Assembly (NCBI GenBank): GCA_039105265.1
Contig: JAPFFF010000006.1
Location: forward strand, 6,510,001-6,574,000
Direction: 5' to 3'
Origin: Tritrichomonas musculus
Lineage: Eukaryota > Parabasalia > Tritrichomonadida > Tritrichomonadidae
DNA length: 64,000 bases
Shown piece after piece: positions 40,114 to 49,719 of the stretch (positions are counted from its first letter, which is position 1; each line of letters starts with the position of its first letter). The notes below the pieces were generated by a model that worked only from the letters and a program-made list of their open reading frames with translations, was not told the DNA's origin and did no database searches. The position numbers and the translations under genes are program-made.

Positions 40114-40496
40114 TTGCTATGTCCATGTGGACTCTCAGTCTGAGGATTTAAGAAATGGATGATGTTATTTATTGTCTCTTTCATAGGTTCTACCAACTTC
40201 GTTATTTCACGAATTTGCTGTATCTCTTTTTTTAGTTCATCTAGCTCGTTGCCAAGGTCAATTTCATATTGTGAATTTTGCTTCATTTTTTTGAGGCTCA
40301 ACACATTCTTGATTCTAGTTATTCGATACCCTTTTATGAGATATAATTTATTGAGTTTATGCGTCGTAAGTTTATCCATCTCTTCTTTATTCTTGTTATA
40401 GTATAAATTGAATTCATCAACTGTATCAAACTCTTTTGTATGTTTTGAGATAGGCTCGATTACTTTGATGTCGTTCATTTCCTTTTCAATAAACAC
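40056..40496 (-). CDS. Small coiled-coil protein, unknown
   Basis: The 146-residue protein is charged and helical, with a coiled coil at about residues 70-105 (YEIDLGNELDELKKEIQQIREI). The segment KLYLIKGYRITRIKNVLSL is basic. No domain is recognised. It lies 14 bp after the pVI/pX-like gene on the same strand, so the two are probably co-expressed, and it ends inside the convergent ATPase gene with a TGA stop. A capsid-internal or scaffold function is possible. I see no clear counterpart in the inner element. Confidence 0.6.
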   Translation of the reverse strand: MFIEKEMNDIKVIEPISKHTKEFDTVDEFNLYYNKNKEEMDKLTTHKLNKLYLIKGYRITRIKNVLSLKKMKQNSQYEIDLGNELDELKKEIQQIREITKLVEPMKETINNIIHFLNPQTESPHGHSNYVDIEVLPPSDTCTIRQE

Positions 40497-40510
40497 AAAT
40501 AAAATTCATC

Positions 40511-40816
40511 TTACTTCAACAAAGGAATATCAAATCTTCCTGGATTAGTTGTTGGCCCTGCAAAAGGCTGAGACCAACTATTATTTGTCTGTCTTATCCC
40601 CGCTCCATTTACTCCCAAAGACTTTCCTCCAGCAAATTTTCCAGCATAATCGCCTATTTTATTGATTACATTTCCTACAGGTCCTCCTATCGCCCCGCCT
40701 AGTACTGGAGCGACTTTTGACACGATTTCAGCACCTTTTTTCAGTACCGGTAATGCTTTTCCGATTACGTTTTTTGCTCCGTTAATGATGTTTTTAAACC
40801 AACTTCCGAATGCCAT
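40511..40816 (-). CDS. pVI/pX-like small capsid protein of outer Polinton
   Basis: The 101-residue protein starts MAFGSWFKNIINGAKNVIGK, an amphipathic helix. A G/A/V-rich stretch (VAPVLGGAIGGPVGNVINK) and a flexible end follow. Size, amphipathic character and glycine richness resemble adenovirus pVI/pX-type proteins and the inner protein at 18361-18888. The likely role is a membrane-active or DNA-binding protein inside the capsid. It is divergent from the major capsid gene, with about 70 bp between the start codons. Confidence 0.65.
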   Translation of the reverse strand: MAFGSWFKNIINGAKNVIGKALPVLKKGAEIVSKVAPVLGGAIGGPVGNVINKIGDYAGKFAGGKSLGVNGAGIRQTNNSWSQPFAGPTTNPGRFDIPLLK

Positions 40817-40886
40817 TTCCTTTTAAGTAAAATGTTCATATAACAAACTTTACAACTCCTTTATTGTCATTTTTATATTAAATCAA

Positions 40887-42776
40887 ATGACCTACTACAA
40901 CGCACAGACCAAAAATTTAGGAAATGATGAAGGCGATGTTCTCTCATTTTTCCAGTCAAAATTACGAAATCTCATTCAAAGAAATGGAGGAGACAATACA
41001 TTTTCTTTCGTCATGGAAGAGTTCAAAGACAAAGACGCCCCACTCCCAGTCGGCACAAAAACACGTATTAAATTATCTCATTCCGGCCATACAATCACTC
41101 AAATTGAAAAGTCTTTTACCACAATTCTCCTTGATTTCATCATTAAATTGTCCCAGCCTATTGACGTCTCAGCAGACACAAATGGATTGATGAAAATATT
41201 TGTCGGATTCAAGAATGCTGTAGAATTTTATGAAGATTGTCGCTTCTGGATAAATGATAAACTCTTAGGCGCATATCGACAAGACGAACTCCAAAGAGAA
41301 TCTTTCGCCTATAATTCCATCAAACCTCGTGATGCAAAAGCAACATCAAAATATTCTCATTCAACTTGGGAAAATGTCAGTCAATTCTCCCCTTCGGTAT
41401 GCGGTTGTTATGTCGATTTAAAGGATATTGCTGATGGACAACCACATAAATTTACCATTGAATTGACCATCCCATTTGTCGACCAACTGGCTCTTCAGGC
41501 ATGGCAGTTATATCCAAACGCAATTTGCGGAGAGATAGAAGAAGAGGTCAAGACATCTTTACGCGCTCTTGTCTGGGCACAAATCAATCCAAATATCGTT
41601 AAGGAAACTCTACAATTTTTGGAAGACAAAGAAATTGCTGAAGAAATGCCTGCTGTCATCCCAATATCAAGAAAATTCACACAAATAGGCCGTCCGTCTG
41701 TCATTGTTTCTCATTATTCTGCAAAACCAACTCCTTCCCAAAAACTTCATATAGAATACCAAAGATACAAAGGCGCAAATGTATATGATGACGATGTTTT
41801 GGAACATCCAACAATTGATTTCGGATATACTGACGAAGAATTTACAAAATATGGAGTTTCAAGAGATGATGTCAATAAAAAAGAATTTGCAGAGTTAATC
41901 GCAGCAGCTAATCCAGACAAACCATTGGATCCAGGAGATACTGTCAAAATTATCAAAAGTGAATTGAAAGGAGCCTTACTCGCCACAACAAAATCGGACA
42001 ATATCAACCTCAAAACAGAGAAAATTACTTTGGATGTCCTTGGAGGAACTATTCAATTGGGTCGTTCAAATTTGGCAGGTTTTGGTCTCAAACCAGATGT
42101 TTATCAAGGACTTGTCAGAGAATTACAAACTCCTTTATTGATTCCATCTCAGGAACTTACAAGAGAAATATTCGAAGGAACTGCCAAAGTAAACGGTATC
42201 GAAATCAGTAAGTCAATTCCATTGAGAAATGCGACAAATATCACGATGATGTTTCCAAAATCTCCTGCTGACATTACTTGTTTCGACAATATTATGTATC
42301 AAAATGTCCAGCTTGTAGTCAATAAAAGAACATATCCAGACACAGAATTTGCCAATACTTGTGCTGCAAGATTTTATCAACATCAGCTTATCGCAAACGA
42401 ACTAGATGGAGCCTTAGAAGCCACACAAGAATTTGAAGACTCTTTCACACAGCCATTAAACGACCCAGCAACAGGAAAAAGATATACAAATTGCCGCTCA
42501 GACGGAACATCTTTTGGCATAAACTTCCAACTTGAAAGGAGCAATGCAGGCTATGTATTTGACGGAATAGATACAGGAAGTACTTCAATAACCGTTACGT
42601 TCAGAGGTCAGCCAATGTATCGAGGGGATGATGACACATACTTTATTCCCGACCCAGATTTTCCAGACCAACATCCACCTAGTTGTGAGGCCTGGATCTG
42701 TTCTGATACATATTTCACTTGGAGCGTTAATGGAGTCGAATATTATCCTAATTCAGTACCAGCAGGCTATGAATAA
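40887..42776 (+). CDS. Major capsid protein of outer Polinton (double jelly-roll type)
   Basis: The 629-residue protein is beta-rich and follows the same plan as the inner capsid protein at 19591. It has an N-terminal arm, FVGFKNAVEFYEDCRFWINDKL near residue 110, FTIELTIPFVDQLALQAW near 190, and a long second barrel region. It is about 90 residues longer, with an extra charged insertion around 290-370 (DEEFTKYGVSRDDVNKKEF). Size and order fit Polinton capsid proteins that build hexon-like trimers. The neighbours are the divergent pVI/pX-like gene and the convergent penton-like gene. The frame looks whole. Confidence 0.78.
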   Translation: MTYYNAQTKNLGNDEGDVLSFFQSKLRNLIQRNGGDNTFSFVMEEFKDKDAPLPVGTKTRIKLSHSGHTITQIEKSFTTILLDFIIKLSQPIDVSADTNGLMKIFVGFKNAVEFYEDCRFWINDKLLGAYRQDELQRESFAYNSIKPRDAKATSKYSHSTWENVSQFSPSVCGCYVDLKDIADGQPHKFTIELTIPFVDQLALQAWQLYPNAICGEIEEEVKTSLRALVWAQINPNIVKETLQFLEDKEIAEEMPAVIPISRKFTQIGRPSVIVSHYSAKPTPSQKLHIEYQRYKGANVYDDDVLEHPTIDFGYTDEEFTKYGVSRDDVNKKEFAELIAAANPDKPLDPGDTVKIIKSELKGALLATTKSDNINLKTEKITLDVLGGTIQLGRSNLAGFGLKPDVYQGLVRELQTPLLIPSQELTREIFEGTAKVNGIEISKSIPLRNATNITMMFPKSPADITCFDNIMYQNVQLVVNKRTYPDTEFANTCAARFYQHQLIANELDGALEATQEFEDSFTQPLNDPATGKRYTNCRSDGTSFGINFQLERSNAGYVFDGIDTGSTSITVTFRGQPMYRGDDDTYFIPDPDFPDQHPPSCEAWICSDTYFTWSVNGVEYYPNSVPAGYE

Positions 42777-42852
42777 AACACCTAGGGACTTAGTCCGTAC
42801 GAGTAAAAAAACAGTAAAAAAAATTTTTTTGCACATCCTCAATGCTGAATCC

Positions 42853-43185
42853 TCAGTACTCTAACTTCAAGAAAACAGTGAAATTGTCAGGCTTTATTTC
42901 GTTTCCTTCAGCGTCAGTAAACCATATCCTAAACTCTCTTTTTGTCCCGACAAATTCGTATTTCCTATTATCGTCCGGAGGAGTCAAATTGGCGTACCAG
43001 ACAAGAGAATCTTCGTACTCATCTCTTTGAATAAATGAAGCGTGCATTTCTGTTTCTCCGTCCAGATATCCATTACAAGTAGCTCGACAAAATTGGAAGG
43101 AAATATATCGTTTATTCAATGAATTTGTGAATTCTGAGGGTAAAATATTGTTGTACTTTTTGGTAATGAAGTATGTCTTGGGCAT
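42853..43185 (-). CDS. Small penton-like or capsid-associated protein, 110 aa
   Basis: The protein is short and beta-rich. Its last 30 residues (EFRIWFTDAEGNEIKPDNFT, then VFLKLEY) resemble the C terminus of the inner protein at 15075 and, more loosely, that of the inner penton-like protein. This strand pair is a likely jelly-roll edge. At 110 residues it is far shorter than a usual penton, so it may be a cement protein or a minimal vertex protein. It is divergent from the fibre gene with 14 bp between the two start codons, the same pairing of vertex-like and fibre-like genes as in the inner element. Confidence 0.55.
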   Translation of the reverse strand: MPKTYFITKKYNNILPSEFTNSLNKRYISFQFCRATCNGYLDGETEMHASFIQRDEYEDSLVWYANLTPPDDNRKYEFVGTKREFRIWFTDAEGNEIKPDNFTVFLKLEY

Positions 43186-43199
43186 TTATTTATTATAAA

Positions 43200-46100
43200 A
43201 TGACAGCAATACTGACTAAACAGAACGCTTTAGACGGTGCATTTATAGGCGGCTCAAAGAATCCTTCCTCAATAAACTGTGATGAAATAAACGCCAAAAC
43301 AGCTGATATCGAACAAGATTTGACCGTGGGAGGAGATATAAATTTGGGAGGAATCTCTCTGAAATCTCAATTAATAAATCATGAAGAACGAATAACTTCT
43401 TTGGAAATGTCCTCTGGCTCAGTTAATGAATTATCATATGAAGATGGTCTTGATGCCTATTCCCTTGATTTAAACTCCTTGTCGAAAGCAGAAAATGACG
43501 AATACAATATTTTGGAAATTAAAATAGATATTCCATCTGACTATTCAGGAAATGTTTTTACAATAAACTGTTCAACATTTGGGGAAGCAAAAATAGACAC
43601 AAAAACAGGCAAATTTACGAATCCCAAAATCGACTCAAATAACGCAATTTCCTATATTGAAAACGAATTATCCGCCCGAATTTATATGAGTAAGGAATCT
43701 CTTGATAATCCTTTTGACCTCTTTACTTCTGGTTTTATGAAAATAAACTTTACAGGAAAAGTTAAGCAATATATTTCAAACAAGGAATCTAACCTCATAA
43801 ATATCAAATGTAATAATGTCGATGCAGAAAATTGTCTCAAACTTTATACTTCTCCTTTACCGAATTTCTATGAGATGAAGTCTTATGGCTGCACAGAAAA
43901 TGAACAATATTATTACGCTGATTGGGGCTATATTCCCGGAACAGAAGAATTTGACAAGCTCTTAGATGGACAAACTTTTGAGTTCCATGATGAGGTATTT
44001 GGTACAGATTTCAAACTCACAAAGCAAAATAATGAATGGGTCGGTAATAATTTGTCATACAATATTCCTGGCTCCAAATCAATCAAAGGAGAAACTGAGT
44101 TCTTCAAGCATACATATCAAGGAATTTTCATTGAGCAAAACGACACAAATAGATACGTCCTAAGGAATTGGATACACAATTATTCCGACAAAAATCCTTT
44201 TGAAGTCATTGTTGAGAAAGGGCTTTGTACATTTAACGATTGCGAAGTGGCAAAATACGAAGATAAAGACGGATATTGGGGAATTTTACTGAAATGTACC
44301 AAGAAGGAGTCATGCAATTTTTCGGCAAGTCTAAATATAAACGGAATAGAATATACCTCTGAATTTGGGTATTCTCATAGCAGTTATGAGTCAGAATCGT
44401 GCTATAAAGTTGTTTCAGAAAATTGTTATAAATATATTCCTTTCCACTACAATAGCCGAATAGATATTGGGAATCCTCCGTATAGTCTGATACTTTATAT
44501 GCCCTCTGACAAAGAAGTAATTTTTCCGATACCAGATGTTTCGTATAAAGAAGGAGGAAATACTTTTGAGTTTCTAGCAGGATGTGGGTATTATTCTGTC
44601 GTACCAAGACCTGAAGCATGCAGTACTTTATACACAAACTGTAATATACAGACTTCTGGCGTCGTTATTGGGGAAAATATTGAGTCTCATCTTTTTGTTC
44701 TAAATTCTTTGGGAAATACAGTAGATATAGCAAATAATAGAATATCTGAGCTGCAAAATCTTTATTCAAACCTCCAAAAACAACTAAACGACATGAAAAA
44801 CAAGACAAATTGGTTTAATTATATCAAAGATGTTGTGTGTATAGCTGGTGCCACAGTAAATTTTGTCGGCGGTCCAAAGGCGCTTTTATCGTTGGCGGCA
44901 GAGGGAATATCAAAGGTAAAAAGATTTTGTTTTGCTGGTGAAGAGGTTTCGGAAGGAGCGGAGGCAATAGTTCGGGACGTTGATGTTCTTGCTGCTCCAA
45001 GAGAGATTCGAACCGCGCTGGAATTTATTGAAGAAATAGAGGCGTTTGACAAGAAATGTTTCCGATATCTTTGTTATGGAGTTGATGACAATGAGGAGAT
45101 TAAAATAGACGGAGAGTATGAAGATTTTCGGATAAATGTTCCGTATTTAGATGTATATGCAGAAAATTGTCCTTCAGCTGCTTGGATTATGTCGATGACA
45201 AGAGAACAGAAACCGATTTTGTTGGGCGAAGAACTAACTAATAAACAGCTGATTACAGCAAAGGCAGTCAAAAAATTGATAGATAATCATATGAAACAGC
45301 TCAAAACAGTCGATTTATCGGGATATATTTCAAAGAAAGAAGCGGATGGAAAATATGTGTTAAAAACAGATATATTATCAACTGAGAAAATAACTCAAGA
45401 ATTATCAATCGCTACAAAATTCGTAAATGGAACAACAAATGATGAGGATAAAAGAACTTATATCACAAATTTGGATAGAGATTTATGCAACATATTAAAG
45501 AAATCATCACTTTTTGTGAAAGGCTCTTGTAATAACGAAGATATTTCAGGAGAATATTTGTATGATAGTGAAGACGCGGAATATTATCATTACAAGAAAG
45601 GCGAAAATACTTTTTCTATATACTTTTTCTATTACGGTGGAACATTCAGATATAACGGAAATTATGTTGTGGACCTAGAGTCTGTAAGTTATTCATACGA
45701 ACCTGAAGTTTATGACGAATATTGTATTCCAAACATTAATTTCGTAAAAAATAATTTTGCTCAGAAAAGTGAATTGACCCGTGCTATTGACCAAGTAAAA
45801 AGTGAGATTCCAGAACCTGTCGACTTATCGGGCTATGTAGAGAAAAATGATGATGGTTCATTATCGATATCTACTACTTTTACAAATAATTCTCTATCGC
45901 TAATAGTGAATAATCCATATTATCCAGATATAAGATTATGTAACGAAAATAGTTATGTCACATTAAGATATGCGCCTTATACTGAAGAATTTATGATACA
46001 ATATAAAGATGCCGATATGATAAACTGCACATATAAATCTCAAAAATATAAAACAACAATAAGAGACCAGTTAGTAGTTGCTGGACGAGTTATGATAAAA

Positions 46101-47072
46101 GGTTCTGATTTAAGTATATTTGATATTTATTCATCAAGTTCAGCAAAACAAGCGCTTATAAATTTTGGATTAGATTTGGCAAATAAGAGCGAAATATTGT
46201 ATGAATTAAAAAATAATATTCCAAAATTATCGTTATTCTTGAATAGTTCAAAAATAATAGTGATTAATAAAGATAAAGTAGAAATAAGCACTGATTTGTA
46301 CAAAACCGAAACTGATAAATATTTAACGGAATCAGAATGTGATGGAAAATATGTAGCAAAAAATGATGGCTCAATAAACATAAACACTACTGAAATCGCT
46401 CCTTTTTCTATACTTAATCATAGTAAAGCAAGTGTGTGTAAAATATATTTTGGCGAAGAAACGAGAGACTATGATTGTGGAGTTATTAGATTTTATCATT
46501 ATTCTTCAACCGAAACTAGAATAGCATTAGGTTTATATATGTCTGATAATATAATATCGATGTCAAAAGACGCAATATATTTATCTAAACCTACAAATAT
46601 TAGTAGGGATCTTCATGTCGACGGTAAAATAACATCAAAAGGCTCAAATACAATTACTCATTATGCCCCGATAGAAGCGGGCGAAGAAATATCGGACTAT
46701 AAGATTGGAAAACCAGTATTTTTATCGGGTCATGTGTACAGAAGAGACCAACAAAAAAATATGTTCGTCAGTTCGACAGCAGAAGACACAACAGACTGTA
46801 TTTGCTCCGTAATCATAGACGGTTCATGGAAGGAATTTGTTGGTGTCATTGTAGAGGTAGATTCAGAAAATGGATGCGTCAAATTCGCTTCACACGGAGA
46901 CTATTTATTTTATGTCGATGACGCTAATTTGTATCAAATAGGAGATGTAATTCTATATGACGGAAGGATTTTGGACGAGGATTATGCCATGACTTTAAAG
47001 ATTCAACAAAGTATTGTGGGCAAAGTAAGTGCAAAAATAAACGAACATATATTGGCTATTTTCAAATCTTAA
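43200..47072 (+). CDS. Giant fibre-like protein with tail-fibre motifs, 1290 aa
   Basis: I start it at the ATG at 43200 because an upstream ATG would overlap the divergent gene. Near the N terminus is a coiled coil (about 55-70). Shared fibre blocks follow at about 218-283 (TFEFHDEVFGTDFKLTKQNN) and 458-510 (YYSVVPRPEACSTLYTNCN). Next come a coiled coil, a hydrophobic G/A stretch (VVCIAGATVNFVGGPKALLS), and repeats of the phage tail-fibre type (YISKKEADGKYVLKTD; YLTESECDGKYVAKNDG). The beta-rich C-terminal domain with PIEAGEEISDYKIGKPVFLS resembles a receptor-binding or trimerisation tip. The architecture corresponds to the two consecutive fibre-like genes of the inner element. I infer a virion surface attachment protein. 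Confidence 0.72.
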   Translation: MTAILTKQNALDGAFIGGSKNPSSINCDEINAKTADIEQDLTVGGDINLGGISLKSQLINHEERITSLEMSSGSVNELSYEDGLDAYSLDLNSLSKAENDEYNILEIKIDIPSDYSGNVFTINCSTFGEAKIDTKTGKFTNPKIDSNNAISYIENELSARIYMSKESLDNPFDLFTSGFMKINFTGKVKQYISNKESNLINIKCNNVDAENCLKLYTSPLPNFYEMKSYGCTENEQYYYADWGYIPGTEEFDKLLDGQTFEFHDEVFGTDFKLTKQNNEWVGNNLSYNIPGSKSIKGETEFFKHTYQGIFIEQNDTNRYVLRNWIHNYSDKNPFEVIVEKGLCTFNDCEVAKYEDKDGYWGILLKCTKKESCNFSASLNINGIEYTSEFGYSHSSYESESCYKVVSENCYKYIPFHYNSRIDIGNPPYSLILYMPSDKEVIFPIPDVSYKEGGNTFEFLAGCGYYSVVPRPEACSTLYTNCNIQTSGVVIGENIESHLFVLNSLGNTVDIANNRISELQNLYSNLQKQLNDMKNKTNWFNYIKDVVCIAGATVNFVGGPKALLSLAAEGISKVKRFCFAGEEVSEGAEAIVRDVDVLAAPREIRTALEFIEEIEAFDKKCFRYLCYGVDDNEEIKIDGEYEDFRINVPYLDVYAENCPSAAWIMSMTREQKPILLGEELTNKQLITAKAVKKLIDNHMKQLKTVDLSGYISKKEADGKYVLKTDILSTEKITQELSIATKFVNGTTNDEDKRTYITNLDRDLCNILKKSSLFVKGSCNNEDISGEYLYDSEDAEYYHYKKGENTFSIYFFYYGGTFRYNGNYVVDLESVSYSYEPEVYDEYCIPNINFVKNNFAQKSELTRAIDQVKSEIPEPVDLSGYVEKNDDGSLSISTTFTNNSLSLIVNNPYYPDIRLCNENSYVTLRYAPYTEEFMIQYKDADMINCTYKSQKYKTTIRDQLVVAGRVMIKGSDLSIFDIYSSSSAKQALINFGLDLANKSEILYELKNNIPKLSLFLNSSKIIVINKDKVEISTDLYKTETDKYLTESECDGKYVAKNDGSININTTEIAPFSILNHSKASVCKIYFGEETRDYDCGVIRFYHYSSTETRIALGLYMSDNIISMSKDAIYLSKPTNISRDLHVDGKITSKGSNTITHYAPIEAGEEISDYKIGKPVFLSGHVYRRDQQKNMFVSSTAEDTTDCICSVIIDGSWKEFVGVIVEVDSENGCVKFASHGDYLFYVDDANLYQIGDVILYDGRILDEDYAMTLKIQQSIVGKVSAKINEHILAIFKS

Positions 47073-47575
47073 ACACATATTTTGAGCGATACGCCATATT
47101 TTATGAACTGTGAGTAAATGTCATTGTAGGCATATTTCATGTCTTCTGTCTTGTTGTTTTTCGTTATGAGAATCTTCGAAATATATATCAATTTATCTGA
47201 AGAACAACAGGAATTACAGGCAATATCTTCGTCCAATACTAATTCGACTTTATCTGCGTCGGTCAAGAGTTTAATCATATTCATGAGAGATGTGGTATTA
47301 CAAACGAGATAAGCATTCACTTTTAGCGGATTGTCCTCATAGACAGAAACGAGCATTTCAAGGAATTTATTTTTTTGCTCGAGGGAGTCAAGCTGATTGT
47401 AGTTCTTTAAATCAGACAAACTATTGCTTCGAGAGACTGTTTTTGCAGTGTTAAGTTGAGGGACATTGGGATAATTAATCTGTATATTGGTATTCTGTTC
47501 TTGCGAAATTGATGTATTGTTCTTGCTTTTTGCTTCTGATGACAGTATACGAGCTTGTCGGAGAGTTCCAGACAT
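47069..47575 (-). CDS. Conserved Polinton protein of unknown function
   Basis: The 168-residue product is homologous to the inner protein at 24360-24890. The N-terminal half is rich in S, N and Q and probably disordered. The C-terminal half holds MNMIKLLTDADKVELVLDED, a cysteine cluster (ACNSCCSS), and a closing helix. It overlaps the end of the convergent fibre gene by 4 bp. The small basic gene lies 22 bp upstream on the same strand, so the two may share a transcript that starts next to the integrase promoter. Conservation across two diverged Polintons argues for an essential role, but I cannot name it. Confidence 0.7.
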   Translation of the reverse strand: MSGTLRQARILSSEAKSKNNTSISQEQNTNIQINYPNVPQLNTAKTVSRSNSLSDLKNYNQLDSLEQKNKFLEMLVSVYEDNPLKVNAYLVCNTTSLMNMIKLLTDADKVELVLDEDIACNSCCSSDKLIYISKILITKNNKTEDMKYAYNDIYSQFIKYGVSLKICV

Positions 47576-47596
47576 TATTTGAATAACAAAAAATTT

Positions 47597-47836
47597 TCAG
47601 GAGTAAAGATTGCTAACAGCTCTATTTAACAGATTTCTTACCTTCATGTCTCTGTCATATTTTCGTTGAATCTTCTCTCTTTTTGCTATTTTTTTGGGGT
47701 CCGTGGGAGGTGTTTGGCTCAATATCCTTCGATAATATTGAAGACGAGATTTCAGTTGTTTCAGAGTAGGAGTGGCGAAAGTTTTTCTACCGTGCCAGTT
47801 TTTGAGAGGGAGGAGAGCGGGCTGTTCTTGTGACAT
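47597..47836 (-). CDS. Small basic protein, probable DNA/RNA-binding
   Basis: The 79-residue protein is rich in R, K and L (TLKQLKSRLQYYRRILSQT; KKIAKREKIQRKYDRDMKVR) and predicted helical. It lies beside the conserved cysteine-cluster gene, mirroring the pair at 24360-25264 in the inner element, although the sequences are not clearly alignable. It could be a core protein or a regulator. It is divergent from the integrase gene with only 17 bp between start codons. Confidence 0.55.
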   Translation of the reverse strand: MSQEQPALLPLKNWHGRKTFATPTLKQLKSRLQYYRRILSQTPPTDPKKIAKREKIQRKYDRDMKVRNLLNRAVSNLYS

Positions 47837-47853
47837 TTTCTACCAAATAAAAA

Positions 47854-49719
47854 ATGAATACAAGTAACTTACTTTACAATAATTCGGATAAAATAATAAA
47901 TCATATCATATCGGAAACAAGCTTGCCGATAGACGATTTGTTGAGAGGCAATGATGGGGATGTCCTGATTACCAGCAATAAAATCCGGATATTTTGTAGA
48001 TGCCTTTCTGACCCTCAACAAAAAGTAAATTATAAAGCTGAGAGGATAATGGACTGGCTAGGAAATCAGAAAATAGACTCTTTGGACGACTTTTTGGACT
48101 ATACAGACGATGATTCTTATTGCTTCAATAATGGGAGAAAATTTACTTATAACCATATTTTTACTCGAACAGACATTCAACACGTAAATAATTTCTTGAG
48201 AATCAACCAAGACAGAATCGATAGATTGCTTTTTGCAAGGATAGAACAACTAAAAGAAGGCATCAAAAGAGTCAATGAATCCAGATATAAAGATGCTTGC
48301 GAAAGAGCCAAAGAAGAATTGTTCAGACAAAAATTGACCAACAAAAACAGGCCACAATTTGGTGCTGTCAGAGATTTTATTCAGCAAAATGGCTGCACAG
48401 CAGACTCTCGCTTTGCGAGTGGAGGGAATAAACACATATATCTCTTTGAAGATACGTCCAGAGTTTATACAAGAATTGTGATTCAAGATGATGATATACA
48501 ACAAATTTATGACGAATTTATTGAGGAATGGGAAAAGAGACAAAGACCTAAAAGACCTATTTTTAGAGATATTTTCACAGATAAATTGAACGAATTTGTT
48601 GTTTATAATCATGAAAGACTGCTAGATAAAGAGGAATTCAATAGAGTCAGTAGGAATTGGGGAGAGAGTAGTTTGTCCGAAGAGGAGAGATACAATAGAT
48701 ACGTCAATAAATTTTATTTCCAACCAACGACATATTCAACCTATGAAATTCCTCAGGAGCAAAATATTATTGGGTTCAAAACAGAGAGTAAAATAAGAGC
48801 TTTGAAGAGTTTGTTTCCCGAGAAGCAGGTCAAAATAGCTGAGAATACATCATACTTTCCGCTGAAAAAGAACGCGAAGATGTATCAGCTCCATAAAGTT
48901 TCATCAAGAAATTCTTATATTATCGATTTGATGTTTGTTGATAAATTATGTTATTTGGTCATGATAAATGTCAATACAAGGTATTTGTATGTTGAGTTGG
49001 TCAACCAGATATTGTTTGGAGAAGAGAAAGAAGAAAAGCATCAGAAATTCGCGAAATATAATAAATCAGCAGAGACATACCTGAAAACCCTCGATAAATT
49101 GCTGCAATCAGGTGTTGTAATAAAGAGCTTGACGTTTGATGGAGAAGGTTCTTTTAACTCAAGAAAGGCACAAGAATACTATAGAGCTCATAGAATAGAA
49201 TGGCAAACTGCACCAAGAATGAGAATGGGAAACTATCCAGACTTCATGAAAAAGGAGCAAAAACAGGTAAAAACAGACCCGATGCACAGTTCTTTGGGAC
49301 TGATAGATAGAGTCATCAGAACACTGAGAGATATGGCATACAATATGGGAATCGGGATAATTACTCCATCAATAATGGAAGAATTAGTGAGGCAATATAA
49401 TAACGCACCTCATAAAACACTCTCAAAATATGCCAGGAAAAGTGTGTCTCCGAGGATGGTTCATGAAGATAAAGAACTGGAATCGTTGATTGTGATGAAT
49501 ATTTGTAAAGAGAATTATGACATAATGACGAGTAAAGGATTCTATTTGCCAAAAGGGATGTCGGTAAAATTGTATAACGAAAAGGATGGAATGATGAAGA
49601 GAAGGTCAAATGTACAGCCAGGAAAGTATAGAGTTGTTGGGTTCAAGAATGGTTTGTATGAAATAGAGGGACAAAAAAATACGAGACAAATGATGCCTAG
49701 GTGGAAAATTGACTGGTAA
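47854..49719 (+). CDS. Polinton integrase of outer element, 621 aa
   Basis: The C-terminal 300 residues are a retroviral-type integrase. The core shows YIIDLMFVDKLCYLVMINVN with TRYLY, then KSLTFDGEGSFNS, then GLIDRVIRTLRDMAY and YNNAPHKTLSKYARKSVSP. An SH3-like C-terminal end follows (GMSVKLYNEKDGMMKRRSNV, then YRVVGFKNGLYEIEG). The N-terminal 300 residues are charged and helical and are missing from the inner 361-residue integrase. They may bind the terminal repeats. The enzyme would join AG...CT ends into target DNA with 5-bp duplications. Its 3' end overlaps the end of the convergent polymerase gene by 23 bp. Confidence 0.88.
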   Translation: MNTSNLLYNNSDKIINHIISETSLPIDDLLRGNDGDVLITSNKIRIFCRCLSDPQQKVNYKAERIMDWLGNQKIDSLDDFLDYTDDDSYCFNNGRKFTYNHIFTRTDIQHVNNFLRINQDRIDRLLFARIEQLKEGIKRVNESRYKDACERAKEELFRQKLTNKNRPQFGAVRDFIQQNGCTADSRFASGGNKHIYLFEDTSRVYTRIVIQDDDIQQIYDEFIEEWEKRQRPKRPIFRDIFTDKLNEFVVYNHERLLDKEEFNRVSRNWGESSLSEEERYNRYVNKFYFQPTTYSTYEIPQEQNIIGFKTESKIRALKSLFPEKQVKIAENTSYFPLKKNAKMYQLHKVSSRNSYIIDLMFVDKLCYLVMINVNTRYLYVELVNQILFGEEKEEKHQKFAKYNKSAETYLKTLDKLLQSGVVIKSLTFDGEGSFNSRKAQEYYRAHRIEWQTAPRMRMGNYPDFMKKEQKQVKTDPMHSSLGLIDRVIRTLRDMAYNMGIGIITPSIMEELVRQYNNAPHKTLSKYARKSVSPRMVHEDKELESLIVMNICKENYDIMTSKGFYLPKGMSVKLYNEKDGMMKRRSNVQPGKYRVVGFKNGLYEIEGQKNTRQMMPRWKIDW

